Source: an uncultured Eubacteriales bacterium (GTDB lineage Bacteria > Bacillota > Clostridia > Christensenellales > Borkfalkiaceae). From it: DNA of 6,363 nt. The notes beneath the pieces were generated by a model. The model saw only the letters and a list, made by a program, of their open reading frames with translations. It was not told the DNA's origin and did not search any database. The stretch spans positions 1 to 6,363 of the forward strand of contig UQZE01000118.1 in assembly GCA_900545325.1 (NCBI GenBank), written 5' to 3'. Below are positions 1 to 5,757 of this stretch, piece by piece; position 1 is the stretch's first letter; each line of letters opens with the position of its first letter. A program made the translations under genes and the position numbers.

Positions 1-17
1 CGACGCTCTTCCGATCT
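1..17 (+). other. Illumina adapter remnant (not genomic)
   Basis: The bases CGACGCTCTTCCGATCT match exactly the last 17 bases of the Illumina TruSeq universal (read 1) adapter as I know it. They sit at the very edge of the window, where untrimmed adapter would be found on an assembled contig. The biological sequence therefore begins at about position 18, and the next 14 bases before the first start codon are of uncertain reliability. Confidence 0.93.
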
Positions 18-31
18 ACATTCAATTACTG

Positions 32-406
32 ATGGATAAAAGGGAAATCCTCGCCTTTACGAAGGGCATGAAAAGCGCGGCTTACGACTGCCCTTTTGAA
101 AAGGATCCCGAAATTACCGTGCTTCGGCACAAGGATACGAAGAGGTGGTTCGGTATCGTTCTCGCCGCGCCCAACAGGTGTTTGGGCATGGAGCCGCGCG
201 ATGGGGAAACCGTAGTGCTGAACATCAAGGTCCCGCCCGAACTTTCCGTACTGCTGCGGGAAAATTACCGCGGCATACAGGCGGCGTATCATATGAACAA
301 AACGCATTGGATCACCGTCGTTCCGAATTCCGACGTGCCCGACGAAGAAACGCGGAACCTCTTGAAGCTGAGTTTCGATCTGACCGACAAAAGGAGCAAA
401 AAATGA
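32..406 (+). CDS. MmcQ/YjbR family protein
   Basis: A 124-residue protein of the MmcQ/YjbR (DUF419, CyaY-like fold) family. Visible family features are the N-terminal MDKREI helix, the segment LRHKDTKRWFGIV (residues 31-43), LNIK (63-66) and the signature AYHMNKTHWITV (85-96). Members have a double-wing, DNA-binding-like fold, but their cellular role is not established and I do not assign one. The length fits the short single-domain members. No Shine-Dalgarno sequence precedes the ATG, and the frame stays open leftward into the adapter. Longer clostridial relatives with an extra N-terminal domain exist, so the true protein may start further upstream and be cut off here. The stop overlaps the asnA start as ATGA, indicating co-translation with asnA. 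Confidence 0.85.
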   Translation: MDKREILAFTKGMKSAAYDCPFEKDPEITVLRHKDTKRWFGIVLAAPNRCLGMEPRDGETVVLNIKVPPELSVLLRENYRGIQAAYHMNKTHWITVVPNSDVPDEETRNLLKLSFDLTDKRSKK

Positions 407-1392
407 AAGATTACCGTCCCGTTCTCGATCTGCTGGAAACGGAGATCGCGATAAAATTCGTTAAAGATACGTTCGAACGCGAGCTTGCCGCCGCGCTCGA
501 TCTGACGCGCGTTTCCGCGCCGCTCTTCGTGCTGCCCGAAACGGGCTTGAACGACAATCTGAACGGCTACGAGCGCACCGTCCGTTTCGACATCAAGGCT
601 GCGGGAAAGGAGGCGGAGATCGTGCAGTCTTTGGCAAAGTGGAAACGCGCCGCCCTCAATAAGTACGGCTTTGCGCCCGAAACGGGGCTTTATACCGATA
701 TGAACGCCATCCGCCGCGACGAAGACCTCGATTACATACATTCGGTGTATGTCGATCAATGGGATTGGGAAAAGATTTTGAAACGCGAGGAACGCAACGA
801 GGACTATCTTAAAGAAACGGTAAGGAAAATTTACGCGGTTTTGGTATCCGTCGCGGCGAAAGTGCAGGAAAAGTATCCCGCGCTGGTATCGTCTTTGCCG
901 GACGAGATATTTTTCACGACTTCGGAGGAGCTTGAAAAAAAATATCCCTCCCTTTCGAGAAAGGAGCGGGAGGACGCCGCGGCCCGCGAAAAGAAAGCGG
1001 TGTTCTTGATGCATATCGGCTGGGATCTTTCGGACGGCATGCCGCACGACGGCAGAGCGGCGGATTACGACGACTGGAAGCTGAACGGCGACATCCTCTT
1101 ATACAACGAACTGTACGACAAAGCCTATGAGATATCCTCCATGGGCATACGCGTGGACGAAAAAAGTCTGCCTGCACAGCTGGAAAAACGGGGCGAAACC
1201 GAAAAACTCGGCAACCCGTTCTGCAGCGCGGTCATGCGCGGCGAACTGCCGCTCACGATCGGCGGAGGCATAGGGCAGTCGAGGCTGTGCATGTATTTTC
1301 TGAAAAAAGCGCATATCGGCGAGGTGCAGTCCTCCGTATGGACGGAGGAAGAGCTGAAAAAATGCGAGGAAGCGGGGATAAGACTGCTGTGA
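403..1392 (+). CDS. asnA: Asparagine synthetase A (aspartate--ammonia ligase)
   Basis: Cytosolic ligase that makes asparagine from aspartate, ammonia and ATP, releasing AMP and pyrophosphate; it is structurally related to class II aminoacyl-tRNA synthetases of the AspRS/AsnRS type. The product is 329 residues, almost exactly the length of the E. coli enzyme (330). Recognisable segments are FVLPETGLND (42-51), LNGYERTVRFDI (53-64), YTDMNAIRRDE (97-107), SVYVDQWDWE (114-123), DYDDWKLNGDIL (221-232) and the C-terminal GGGIGQSRLCM (287-297), which corresponds to the ATP-binding motif 3 region. The start at 403 is chosen because AAGGAG at 391-396 lies 6 bases upstream and the ATGA overlap couples it to the preceding gene; the frame is open further upstream but has no homology there. 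The ammonia-dependent type, as opposed to glutamine-dependent AsnB, is common in clostridia and lactobacilli. It looks intact. Confidence 0.97.
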   Translation: MKDYRPVLDLLETEIAIKFVKDTFERELAAALDLTRVSAPLFVLPETGLNDNLNGYERTVRFDIKAAGKEAEIVQSLAKWKRAALNKYGFAPETGLYTDMNAIRRDEDLDYIHSVYVDQWDWEKILKREERNEDYLKETVRKIYAVLVSVAAKVQEKYPALVSSLPDEIFFTTSEELEKKYPSLSRKEREDAAAREKKAVFLMHIGWDLSDGMPHDGRAADYDDWKLNGDILLYNELYDKAYEISSMGIRVDEKSLPAQLEKRGETEKLGNPFCSAVMRGELPLTIGGGIGQSRLCMYFLKKAHIGEVQSSVWTEEELKKCEEAGIRLL

Positions 1393-2072
1393 GCGATATT
1401 TTTTCGCGCACGGAAACGCTGCTCGGCAAAGAGGCTGTGGAAAGGCTCGGCAGGGCGAGAGTCGCCGTGTTCGGCATAGGCGGCGTAGGCGGCCACGCCG
1501 CGGAGGCGCTCGCGCGGAGCGGCGTGAAAAAACTCGACCTCTTTGACGGCGACGTCGTGCAGGAAAGCAATATCAACCGCCAGATCATCGCGCTTCATTC
1601 CACGCTGGGACAAAAGAAAGCACTCGCAATGAAAGCGCGGATAGAGGATATTTCGCCCGAAGCGGAAGTCGTTGCGCGCGATATGTTCTTTCTGCCCGAA
1701 AACGCGGATACCGTGGACTTTTCCGCTTACGATTACGTAGTGGACGCGGTGGACACGGTCGCCGCCAAAATAGAAATTTGCCTGCGCGCCCGCGCGGCGG
1801 GCGCGCGGTTCATCGCGGCCATGGGCGCGGGAAACAAAAAGGATCCGCTGTCTTTCCGCGTTGCGGATATTTCGCAGACGAGCGTCTGCCCGCTTGCGCG
1901 CGTAATGCGGCGCGAACTAAAAAAGAGGGGCGTGGAAAGGGGCGTGAAATGCGTGTATTCCGCCGAACAGGGGAAAACCTTCGGCCGCACGCCCGCTTCC
2001 GTCGCGTTCATGCCGTCCGTCATGGGGCTGATTATCGCGTCGGAAGTAATAAAAGACTTGATCGAGGAGTGA
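1389..2072 (+). CDS. tcdA: tRNA threonylcarbamoyladenosine dehydratase (TcdA/CsdL, E1-like)
   Basis: ATP-dependent enzyme of the E1/ThiF/MoeB superfamily that cyclises N6-threonylcarbamoyladenosine (t6A37) to ct6A in tRNAs reading ANN codons. The 227-residue product shows the nucleotide-binding loop VFGIGGVGGHAAEALARSGV (27-46), the acidic DLFDGDVV strand (50-57), the E1 signature SNINRQ (60-65), GQKKA (74-78), DAVD (119-122) and the family tail GRTPASVAFMPSVMGLIIASEVIKDL (199-224). It is shorter than E. coli TcdA (about 268 residues), as usual for clostridial members; the missing part is mainly the C-terminal tail. The start is GTG at 1389, overlapping the asnA stop as GTGA. The frame is open further upstream, but that stretch lies inside asnA and the E1 homology starts only after the GTG. 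There is only a weak upstream GGGG, so expression is probably by translational coupling. ThiF or MoeB are less likely because the CxxC zinc motifs are absent. Confidence 0.93.
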   Translation: MSDIFSRTETLLGKEAVERLGRARVAVFGIGGVGGHAAEALARSGVKKLDLFDGDVVQESNINRQIIALHSTLGQKKALAMKARIEDISPEAEVVARDMFFLPENADTVDFSAYDYVVDAVDTVAAKIEICLRARAAGARFIAAMGAGNKKDPLSFRVADISQTSVCPLARVMRRELKKRGVERGVKCVYSAEQGKTFGRTPASVAFMPSVMGLIIASEVIKDLIEE

Positions 2073-2075
2073 ATC

Positions 2076-2615
2076 ATGAAATACGTCATTGCGTCGGACC
2101 TGCACGGTTCGGTGGTTTATACGAAAAAACTTGCGGAGGCTTTTGAAAGGGAAAAGGGCGGTCTGCTCATACTTCTCGGCGATATTTACTATCACGGGCC
2201 GAGAAATCCCCTGCCCGAGGGGTACGATCCCAAGGGCGTGGCGGAAATCCTCAACGCCATGGCCGACAGGCTCGTCGTGCTCAAAGGCAACTGCGACTCG
2301 CAGGTAGATACGCTGATCTCCGATTTCGGATTTATCGAAGATATGCTGGTTTCCGTCGGCGGAAAAACGGTTTTTTTGACGCACGGGCATGTTTTCAATA
2401 AGGACGTTCCGCCGAAAACGCGCGTTTCCGCCGTGCTTTACGGACATTTTCACACGGGGTTCATCCAAAGGGAAAACGGCGTTCTGTACGGCAACCCCGG
2501 CTCGGTGTCCCTGCCGAAAAACGGCACGCCGAGGAGCTATTTCACTTTGGAAGAAAACGGCGTTCTCACGCTGAAAACGCTCGACGGCGAAACGATCGCC
2601 TCCGCGGGCGTGTAA
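2076..2615 (+). CDS. yfcE: YfcE-type metallophosphoesterase
   Basis: A 179-residue calcineurin-like phosphoesterase of the YfcE/MJ0936 group, which use Mn2+ or similar metals and hydrolyse phosphodiesters in vitro; the physiological substrate is unknown. The metal-ligand motifs are all present: SDLHG (D8, H10), LLGDIYYHGP (D36), KGNCDS (N72), LTHGH (H103, H105) and YGHFHTG (H124, H126), followed by the conserved YGNPGSVSLP (138-147). GNCDS matches the E. coli YfcE form closely. Residues 41-53 (GPRNPLPEGYDPK) form the insertion typical of this branch. The start lies 3 bases after the tcdA stop, with GAGGAG overlapping that stop region as the ribosome binding site. It is the last gene of the operon; an intrinsic terminator begins 8 bases after its stop. 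Confidence 0.94.
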   Translation: MKYVIASDLHGSVVYTKKLAEAFEREKGGLLILLGDIYYHGPRNPLPEGYDPKGVAEILNAMADRLVVLKGNCDSQVDTLISDFGFIEDMLVSVGGKTVFLTHGHVFNKDVPPKTRVSAVLYGHFHTGFIQRENGVLYGNPGSVSLPKNGTPRSYFTLEENGVLTLKTLDGETIASAGV

Positions 2616-2622
2616 AATTTTG

Positions 2623-2650
2623 CGGTTTCCCTGCGGAAACCGTTTTTTTT
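2623..2650 (+). terminator. Intrinsic terminator after yfcE
   Basis: An 8-bp perfect stem (CGGTTTCC at 2623-2630 with GGAAACCG at 2635-2642), a 4-base CTGC loop and a run of eight T (2643-2650). It begins 8 bases after the yfcE stop and separates the housekeeping operon from the signalling operon. Its last four T also form the start of the first regulatory octamer downstream. Confidence 0.93.
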
Positions 2651-2665
2651 AACAAAATTTTAACA
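2647..2665 (+). promoter_or_regulatory. Tandem TTTTAACA direct repeat (predicted response regulator site)
   Basis: Two exact copies of TTTTAACA (2647-2654 and 2658-2665) separated by AAA, so with an 11-bp period, one helical turn. OmpR-family regulators bind such tandem half-sites on one face of the helix; known examples are the Bacillus PhoP box (TT[ATC]ACA with 5-bp gaps) and the SaeR box (GTTAA-N6-GTTAA). The repeat ends 9 bases before the predicted -10 of the response regulator gene, suggesting autoregulation by the adjacent two-component system. A matching array precedes the gene at 5758. That this particular regulator binds is inference. Confidence 0.7.
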
Positions 2666-2674
2666 TTATTCGCG

Positions 2675-2680
2675 TAAAAT
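2675..2680 (+). promoter_or_regulatory. Predicted -10 box for the two-component operon
   Basis: TAAAAT lies 20 bases before the response regulator ATG, placing the transcript start near 2687, with a very short leader containing the strong ribosome binding site AGGAGG (2690-2695, 5 bases from the ATG). No good -35 hexamer lies 17 bases upstream; TTAACA at 2649-2654 is 20 bases away. That is what one expects of an activator-dependent promoter whose -35 is replaced by the regulator boxes. Confidence 0.55.
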
Positions 2681-2700
2681 AAGACGAAAAGGAGGGCGCC

Positions 2701-3372
2701 ATGGTCAACGTGCTCGTCGTGGAAGACGACGAAAAACTGAATAAGATAGTCTGCGGTTCGCTGAAAAGCAGGGGCTACGCAGCGACGGGCTGTCTTTCCG
2801 CCGTCGCTGCGCTGGAAAAGATGGGCGAAGAAAAGTTCGATATCGTCGTGAGCGACGTCATGATGCCGGGCAAGGACGGATTCGAGTTTGCGGAAGAAGT
2901 GCGCGCGGCGGATAAAGATATTCCCGTGATATTCATGACCGCGCTCGGCGATCTGCCCTCCAAACAGCGGGGATTCCGCCTCGGCGCGGACGATTATATC
3001 ACCAAGCCGTTCGATATGGACGAACTCCTTCTGCGCGTGGGCGCTCTGCTCCGCCGCGCCAATATCGAAAAGAGCCGCAGGATAGAGATCGGAGGTTTCG
3101 TCATGGACGAAGAAGAGCATACCGCCTATCTCGACGGGGTGGAAGTGCCCTTTACCGTGCGCGAATTCGACATTCTTTACAAATTGCTGTCCTTTCCGAA
3201 AAAGACCTTTACCCGCGCGCAGCTCATGGAAATGTTCTGGGACTACGATTCCTCCGCGACCTCGCGCACCGTGGACGTGTACATGGCGAAGATCAGGGAA
3301 AAGACGGCGTCCGCCGAGGGGTTCGAGATCGTTACCGTGCACGGACTGGGCTATAAGGCGGTGCTGAAATGA
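2701..3372 (+). CDS. OmpR/PhoB-family response regulator
   Basis: A 223-residue DNA-binding response regulator. Residues 1-118 form the receiver domain: acidic pair E8-D9-D10, phospho-acceptor D52 in VVSDVMMPGKDG, switch residue T80 (FMTA) and K102 in DDYITKPF. Residues 125-222 form the winged-helix effector domain, with VPFTVREFDILYKLL (149-163), the recognition-helix region TSRTVDVYMAKIREK (187-201) and the closing wing VHGLGYKAVLK (213-223). All catalytic residues are intact. ATG at 2701 is preceded by a strong AGGAGG. The gene overlaps the kinase gene as ATGA, marking a cognate pair. Direct repeats upstream suggest autoregulation. I do not assign a gene symbol: the DNA boxes recall PhoP or SaeR, but the signal is unknown. 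Confidence 0.95.
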   Translation: MVNVLVVEDDEKLNKIVCGSLKSRGYAATGCLSAVAALEKMGEEKFDIVVSDVMMPGKDGFEFAEEVRAADKDIPVIFMTALGDLPSKQRGFRLGADDYITKPFDMDELLLRVGALLRRANIEKSRRIEIGGFVMDEEEHTAYLDGVEVPFTVREFDILYKLLSFPKKTFTRAQLMEMFWDYDSSATSRTVDVYMAKIREKTASAEGFEIVTVHGLGYKAVLK

Positions 3373-4421
3373 AGAACAAAAACACGCAGAAATCGCGTTT
3401 TACCGTCTGGGGATATCTAGGGTTTTTCGCTATGGTGGTCGTCATAGCCTCGCTTTCCATTCTCGTCTATGATTTCACCGAGGAAAAGAGCGGCGGAAAC
3501 ACCGCTTTGAGCGCGCTCGTTACCTTGGCAAACATATGCGTTATGACGGTTTTATGCACGGCAATCGACGCCGTGCGCCGCAAAGTCATGGTGGAAAGGC
3601 CCGTCAAGCGGATTCTCGACGCGACGGAACGGATTACCGCGGGGGACTTTTCCGTGCGGATCGGGACGTTTCACGCCTGGGGAAAATACGACGAATACGA
3701 CGTCATTGCCGAAAATCTCGATAAAATGGCGGAGGAGCTTTCAAAAAGCGAAATCCTCCGCGGCGATTTTATCGCCAACGTTTCGCACGAAATGAAAACG
3801 CCGCTCGCCGTCATACGCAATTATGCGGCTGCGCTCGCCGATGAAAAGGACGAAGCCGTGCGGCGGGAATACGCCCAAACGCTCGTTTCGGAAAGCCGAA
3901 GGCTCGATAAACTGGTTACCAACGTGCTCAGGCTCAGCAAGCTGGAAAACCAGGAAATTTTTCCCGAAAAAAAGAAGGTGCAGCTCGGCGAAGAGGTTCG
4001 CAAGTGCCTGCTCGATTTTCTCGGCGCGCTCGAACAAAAAGAGATCGAACTCGTGTGTAATATCGACGATATGGAGATTTATTCGGACGCCGATTTCCTC
4101 AACGTCATATGGAGCAACCTCATTTCCAACGCCGTGAAATTCACGCCCGCAGGCGGGAAGATCGTAGTTTCCCTGAAAGAAAGGGAGGGGTTCGCCGTGC
4201 TGAAAGTGCGCGACACGGGCTGCGGCATGAACGCGGAAACGGGCGCGCGGATTTTCGATAAATTCTATCAGGGCGACAGGTCGCATGCGGTCGAGGGCAA
4301 CGGCCTGGGGCTGGCGCTGGTCAAAAAGACGATAGACATTCTCGGCGGAGAGATCGCGGTGGAAAGCGAGTTGGGAAAGGGGAGCGAATTCACCGTGAAA
4401 ATAGCGAAGGGTGCGCCGTGA
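3369..4421 (+). CDS. Intramembrane-sensing histidine kinase
   Basis: A 350-residue membrane sensor kinase, partner of the preceding regulator. Two membrane helices (about 13-34 and 46-66) are joined by only about ten residues (DFTEEKSGGN region), so there is no extracellular sensory domain. A HAMP linker follows (about 67-122, VERPVKRILDATERITAGDFSVRI). The HisKA domain has the H-box FIANVSHEMKTPLAVI with phospho-acceptor H140. The HATPase domain shows N-box NLISNAVKFTP (N254), G1 DTGCGM (D282), F-box FDKFYQGD (296-303) and G2 GNGLGLALVKK (310-320). It is complete. Kinases of this layout (SaeS, BceS, VraS-like) usually take their signal from or through membrane partner proteins, and the next gene encodes such a protein. 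The start overlaps the regulator stop (ATGA), with AAGGCG at 3355-3360; the stop overlaps the next gene as GTGA. Classical PhoR is unlikely because its extracytoplasmic PAS domain is missing. Confidence 0.94.
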   Translation: MKNKNTQKSRFTVWGYLGFFAMVVVIASLSILVYDFTEEKSGGNTALSALVTLANICVMTVLCTAIDAVRRKVMVERPVKRILDATERITAGDFSVRIGTFHAWGKYDEYDVIAENLDKMAEELSKSEILRGDFIANVSHEMKTPLAVIRNYAAALADEKDEAVRREYAQTLVSESRRLDKLVTNVLRLSKLENQEIFPEKKKVQLGEEVRKCLLDFLGALEQKEIELVCNIDDMEIYSDADFLNVIWSNLISNAVKFTPAGGKIVVSLKEREGFAVLKVRDTGCGMNAETGARIFDKFYQGDRSHAVEGNGLGLALVKKTIDILGGEIAVESELGKGSEFTVKIAKGAP

Positions 4422-5299
4422 AGAAAATAATAGAATTTCTCAAGCGTCCGAAAGGTTGGTTTTTAGCGCTCGCATACGCGTTGGCCGCCGTATTTGTCGG
4501 TTTTTCGCTCGCGTGCGTGGCGCTGGATAAAGGCGGCTGGTATGTTTACGCCGCGTATGCGCTCGCCGCCCTGTCGCTCGCGTACAGCGTGTATACGCTC
4601 GTAAAATTCGGTGCGGATATCAAAAAGCAGAGCGTCGCCGCGCTCAGAAAATATCGTTTCACCGCGCGGATTTTAGACGATTTTGCCTACAGAACGCTCT
4701 TTTTTTCGGTTGCGGCGTTTCTGCTGAACGCCGCTTTCGCGATATTCGAGGGCGTGCTCGCCGTCGTCGGACATTCGGTGTGGTACGGCGCACTCGCCGC
4801 TTATTATCTGGTATTGAGCGGCGTGCGGCTCGGCGTGGTGCTGTACGGCGCAAAAACGGACAGATCGGACAGGAAAAAATGCGCAAAAATCTACCGTGCC
4901 TGCGGTATTTCGCTGCTCGTGCTCACGCTGGCGCTGTCGGCGGCGGTCGTGCAGATGGTGCTTTACTATAAGGCGTTTACCTATGCGGGGACGATGATTT
5001 ACGCCGCGGCCGCATACGCCTTTCTCAAACTGTCGCTCGCAATCCGCAACCTCGTTAGGGCGAAACGGTACGACGACGCGGTCGTGCAGTCGCTGAGAAA
5101 CATAAATTTCGCGGCGGCGCTCGTTTCCCTGCTCGGCTTGCAGACCGCGCTTATATCGGCTTTTTCCGATGGCGGCATGTTCATAATGAACGCGGTTTCG
5201 GGCGGCGCGGTGTGCCTTCTCATCATCGGAACGGGTATTTTTATGATAGCAAAGGCGTCTGTCGCCTTAAAGGAAGATAGTTATGTCGGAAGAAAATAA
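4418..5299 (+). CDS. Unrecognised polytopic membrane protein, about eight helices
   Basis: A 293-residue integral membrane protein of a family I do not recognise. Hydrophobic segments lie at about 14-36, 41-64, 93-117, 121-144, 161-184, 191-213, 229-250 and 254-280, giving eight helices. Cytoplasmic loops are basic (KFGADIKKQSVAALRKYR at 63-80, KTDRSDRKKCAKIYR at 146-160, RNLVRAKRYDD at 210-220), with both termini predicted inside. The protein appears built from two-helix units: each even helix begins with aromatic/Ala residues, continues as Y-A-x(3)-LSLA-like sequence and is followed by a basic loop ending in R. There are no transporter, protease or nucleotide-binding motifs. It starts with GTG overlapping the kinase stop (GTGA), with GAAGGG at 4406-4411, and it overlaps the next gene by 17 bases. 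Tight coupling to an intramembrane-sensing kinase suggests an accessory sensor or signal-transmitting partner, but that is inference from context only. Confidence 0.88.
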   Translation: MKKIIEFLKRPKGWFLALAYALAAVFVGFSLACVALDKGGWYVYAAYALAALSLAYSVYTLVKFGADIKKQSVAALRKYRFTARILDDFAYRTLFFSVAAFLLNAAFAIFEGVLAVVGHSVWYGALAAYYLVLSGVRLGVVLYGAKTDRSDRKKCAKIYRACGISLLVLTLALSAAVVQMVLYYKAFTYAGTMIYAAAAYAFLKLSLAIRNLVRAKRYDDAVVQSLRNINFAAALVSLLGLQTALISAFSDGGMFIMNAVSGGAVCLLIIGTGIFMIAKASVALKEDSYVGRK

Positions 5300-5687
5300 G
5301 AATTTTTCATATACCTACCGCGCGCCGACGGCGGAGGAACGGCGGGAGATAGAGGGGATCCGCCGTCAGTACGGAGCGGCGGGGGAAAGGGACGATCTCA
5401 CGAAACTGCGCGCTCTCGACGCGCGCGTGAAGAATACCGCAAAAATCTGGGGTATCTCGCTCGGCGTGTCCGGAACGCTGATTTTCGGATTGGGGCTGAG
5501 CATGATTTTGGAATGGGAAATATTCGCCTGGGGCGCGCTCGTCGCCGCCGTCGGAGCGGTCGTGCTGGGCGCGGCGTATCCCGCGTACAGGTTTTTTCTG
5601 AAAAAGGGAAAGGACAGATACCGCGAGGAAATCCTGCGGCTCAGCGAAAAATTGCTACAAGAAAAGGGCGAATTTACAAAACTTTAA
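5283..5687 (+). CDS. Small two-helix membrane protein, paralog 1
   Basis: A 134-residue protein with a charged, probably helical cytoplasmic N-terminus (1-54, including PTAEERREIEGIRRQY and LTKLRALDARVK), two membrane helices (about 56-76 and 80-104) separated by a very short turn, and a charged C-terminal helix (KDRYREEILRLSEKLLQE, 110-127). It is clearly a paralog of the gene at 5758: both have Q-Y, LD-x-[RK]VK, a Gly-rich first helix, YP-x-Y at the end of the second helix and EILRLS-[ED]-x-LL. Function is unknown. Related small clostridial proteins are, as far as I recall, sometimes labelled dihydropteridine reductase in databases; nothing here (no Rossmann motif, wrong size and topology) supports that. 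ATG at 5283 is preceded by AAAGGA (5269-5274, 8 bases) and overlaps the preceding gene by 17 bases. Its last codons run through the regulatory repeat array of the next gene. Confidence 0.88.
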   Translation: MSEENKNFSYTYRAPTAEERREIEGIRRQYGAAGERDDLTKLRALDARVKNTAKIWGISLGVSGTLIFGLGLSMILEWEIFAWGALVAAVGAVVLGAAYPAYRFFLKKGKDRYREEILRLSEKLLQEKGEFTKL

Positions 5688-5700
5688 CAAAACGTTAAAA
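5671..5700 (+). promoter_or_regulatory. Triple 11-bp-period repeat (predicted response regulator site)
   Basis: Three octamer-like units, AATTTACA (5671-5678), CTTTAACA (5682-5689) and CGTTAAAA (5693-5700), each pair separated by AAA, giving a strict 11-bp period. The core hexamers TTTACA, TTAACA and TTAAAA start at 5673, 5684 and 5695. The array matches the double TTTTAACA site upstream of the response regulator gene. In both places a TT[AT]A-core starts exactly 26 bases before the -10 hexamer. The array straddles the stop codon of the upstream paralog. Binding by the neighbouring OmpR-type regulator is inferred. Confidence 0.72.
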
Positions 5701-5720
5701 ATAAGGAAAAGATCGGGCGT

Positions 5721-5726
5721 TATAAT
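5721..5726 (+). promoter_or_regulatory. Predicted -10 box for the second paralog
   Basis: A perfect TATAAT in the gap between the two paralogs, 31 bases before the ATG at 5758, predicting a start near 5733. No -35 hexamer lies at the 17-bp position (AAAATA); TTAAAA of the repeat array lies 20 bases upstream. As at the upstream operon promoter, this suggests activation by a regulator bound to the repeats. This gives the second paralog its own transcript besides possible read-through. Confidence 0.7.
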
Positions 5727-5757
5727 GAGGGTACAAAAAAGAAAAGGAGTATCTCTC

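Noticed and set aside
145..402. Upstream extension of the asnA reading frame to an ATG at 145
   Set aside because: It lies inside the YjbR gene in another frame, has no homology to AsnA, and the ATG at 403 has a good AAGGAG and gives the family's normal length.
289..1047. Long minus-strand open frame opposite asnA
   Set aside because: Composition is that of a frame antisense to a GC-rich gene (rich in R, F, H), with no recognisable domain, and AsnA on the + strand is unambiguous.
1330..1349. 8-bp inverted repeat TCCTCCGT/ACGGAGGA with a 4-base loop near the end of asnA
   Set aside because: It could modulate the tcdA start, but it encodes conserved-looking AsnA residues, has no T-run, and one stem of this size is expected by chance in a window of this length.
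1287..1388. Longer N-terminus for TcdA from ATG 1287
   Set aside because: It would overlap asnA by about 100 bases with no E1 homology; the GTG at 1389 fits the family and the GTGA coupling seen elsewhere in the window.
2647..2665. Assignment of the boxes as a true PhoP (Pho regulon) site
   Set aside because: The spacing fits PhoP, but it fits SaeR-type boxes equally, the kinase lacks the PhoR sensor domain, and no phosphate genes are nearby. Kept only as a generic response regulator site.
2566..3342. Long minus-strand open frame opposite the response regulator
   Set aside because: Shadow of a well-defined OmpR-family gene; no domain or ribosome binding site of its own.
5725..5757. ATG at 5725 as the start of paralog 2
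   Set aside because: It overlaps the TATAAT -10 box and has no ribosome binding site; the ATG at 5758 has AAGGAG at 8 bases and aligns with paralog 1.
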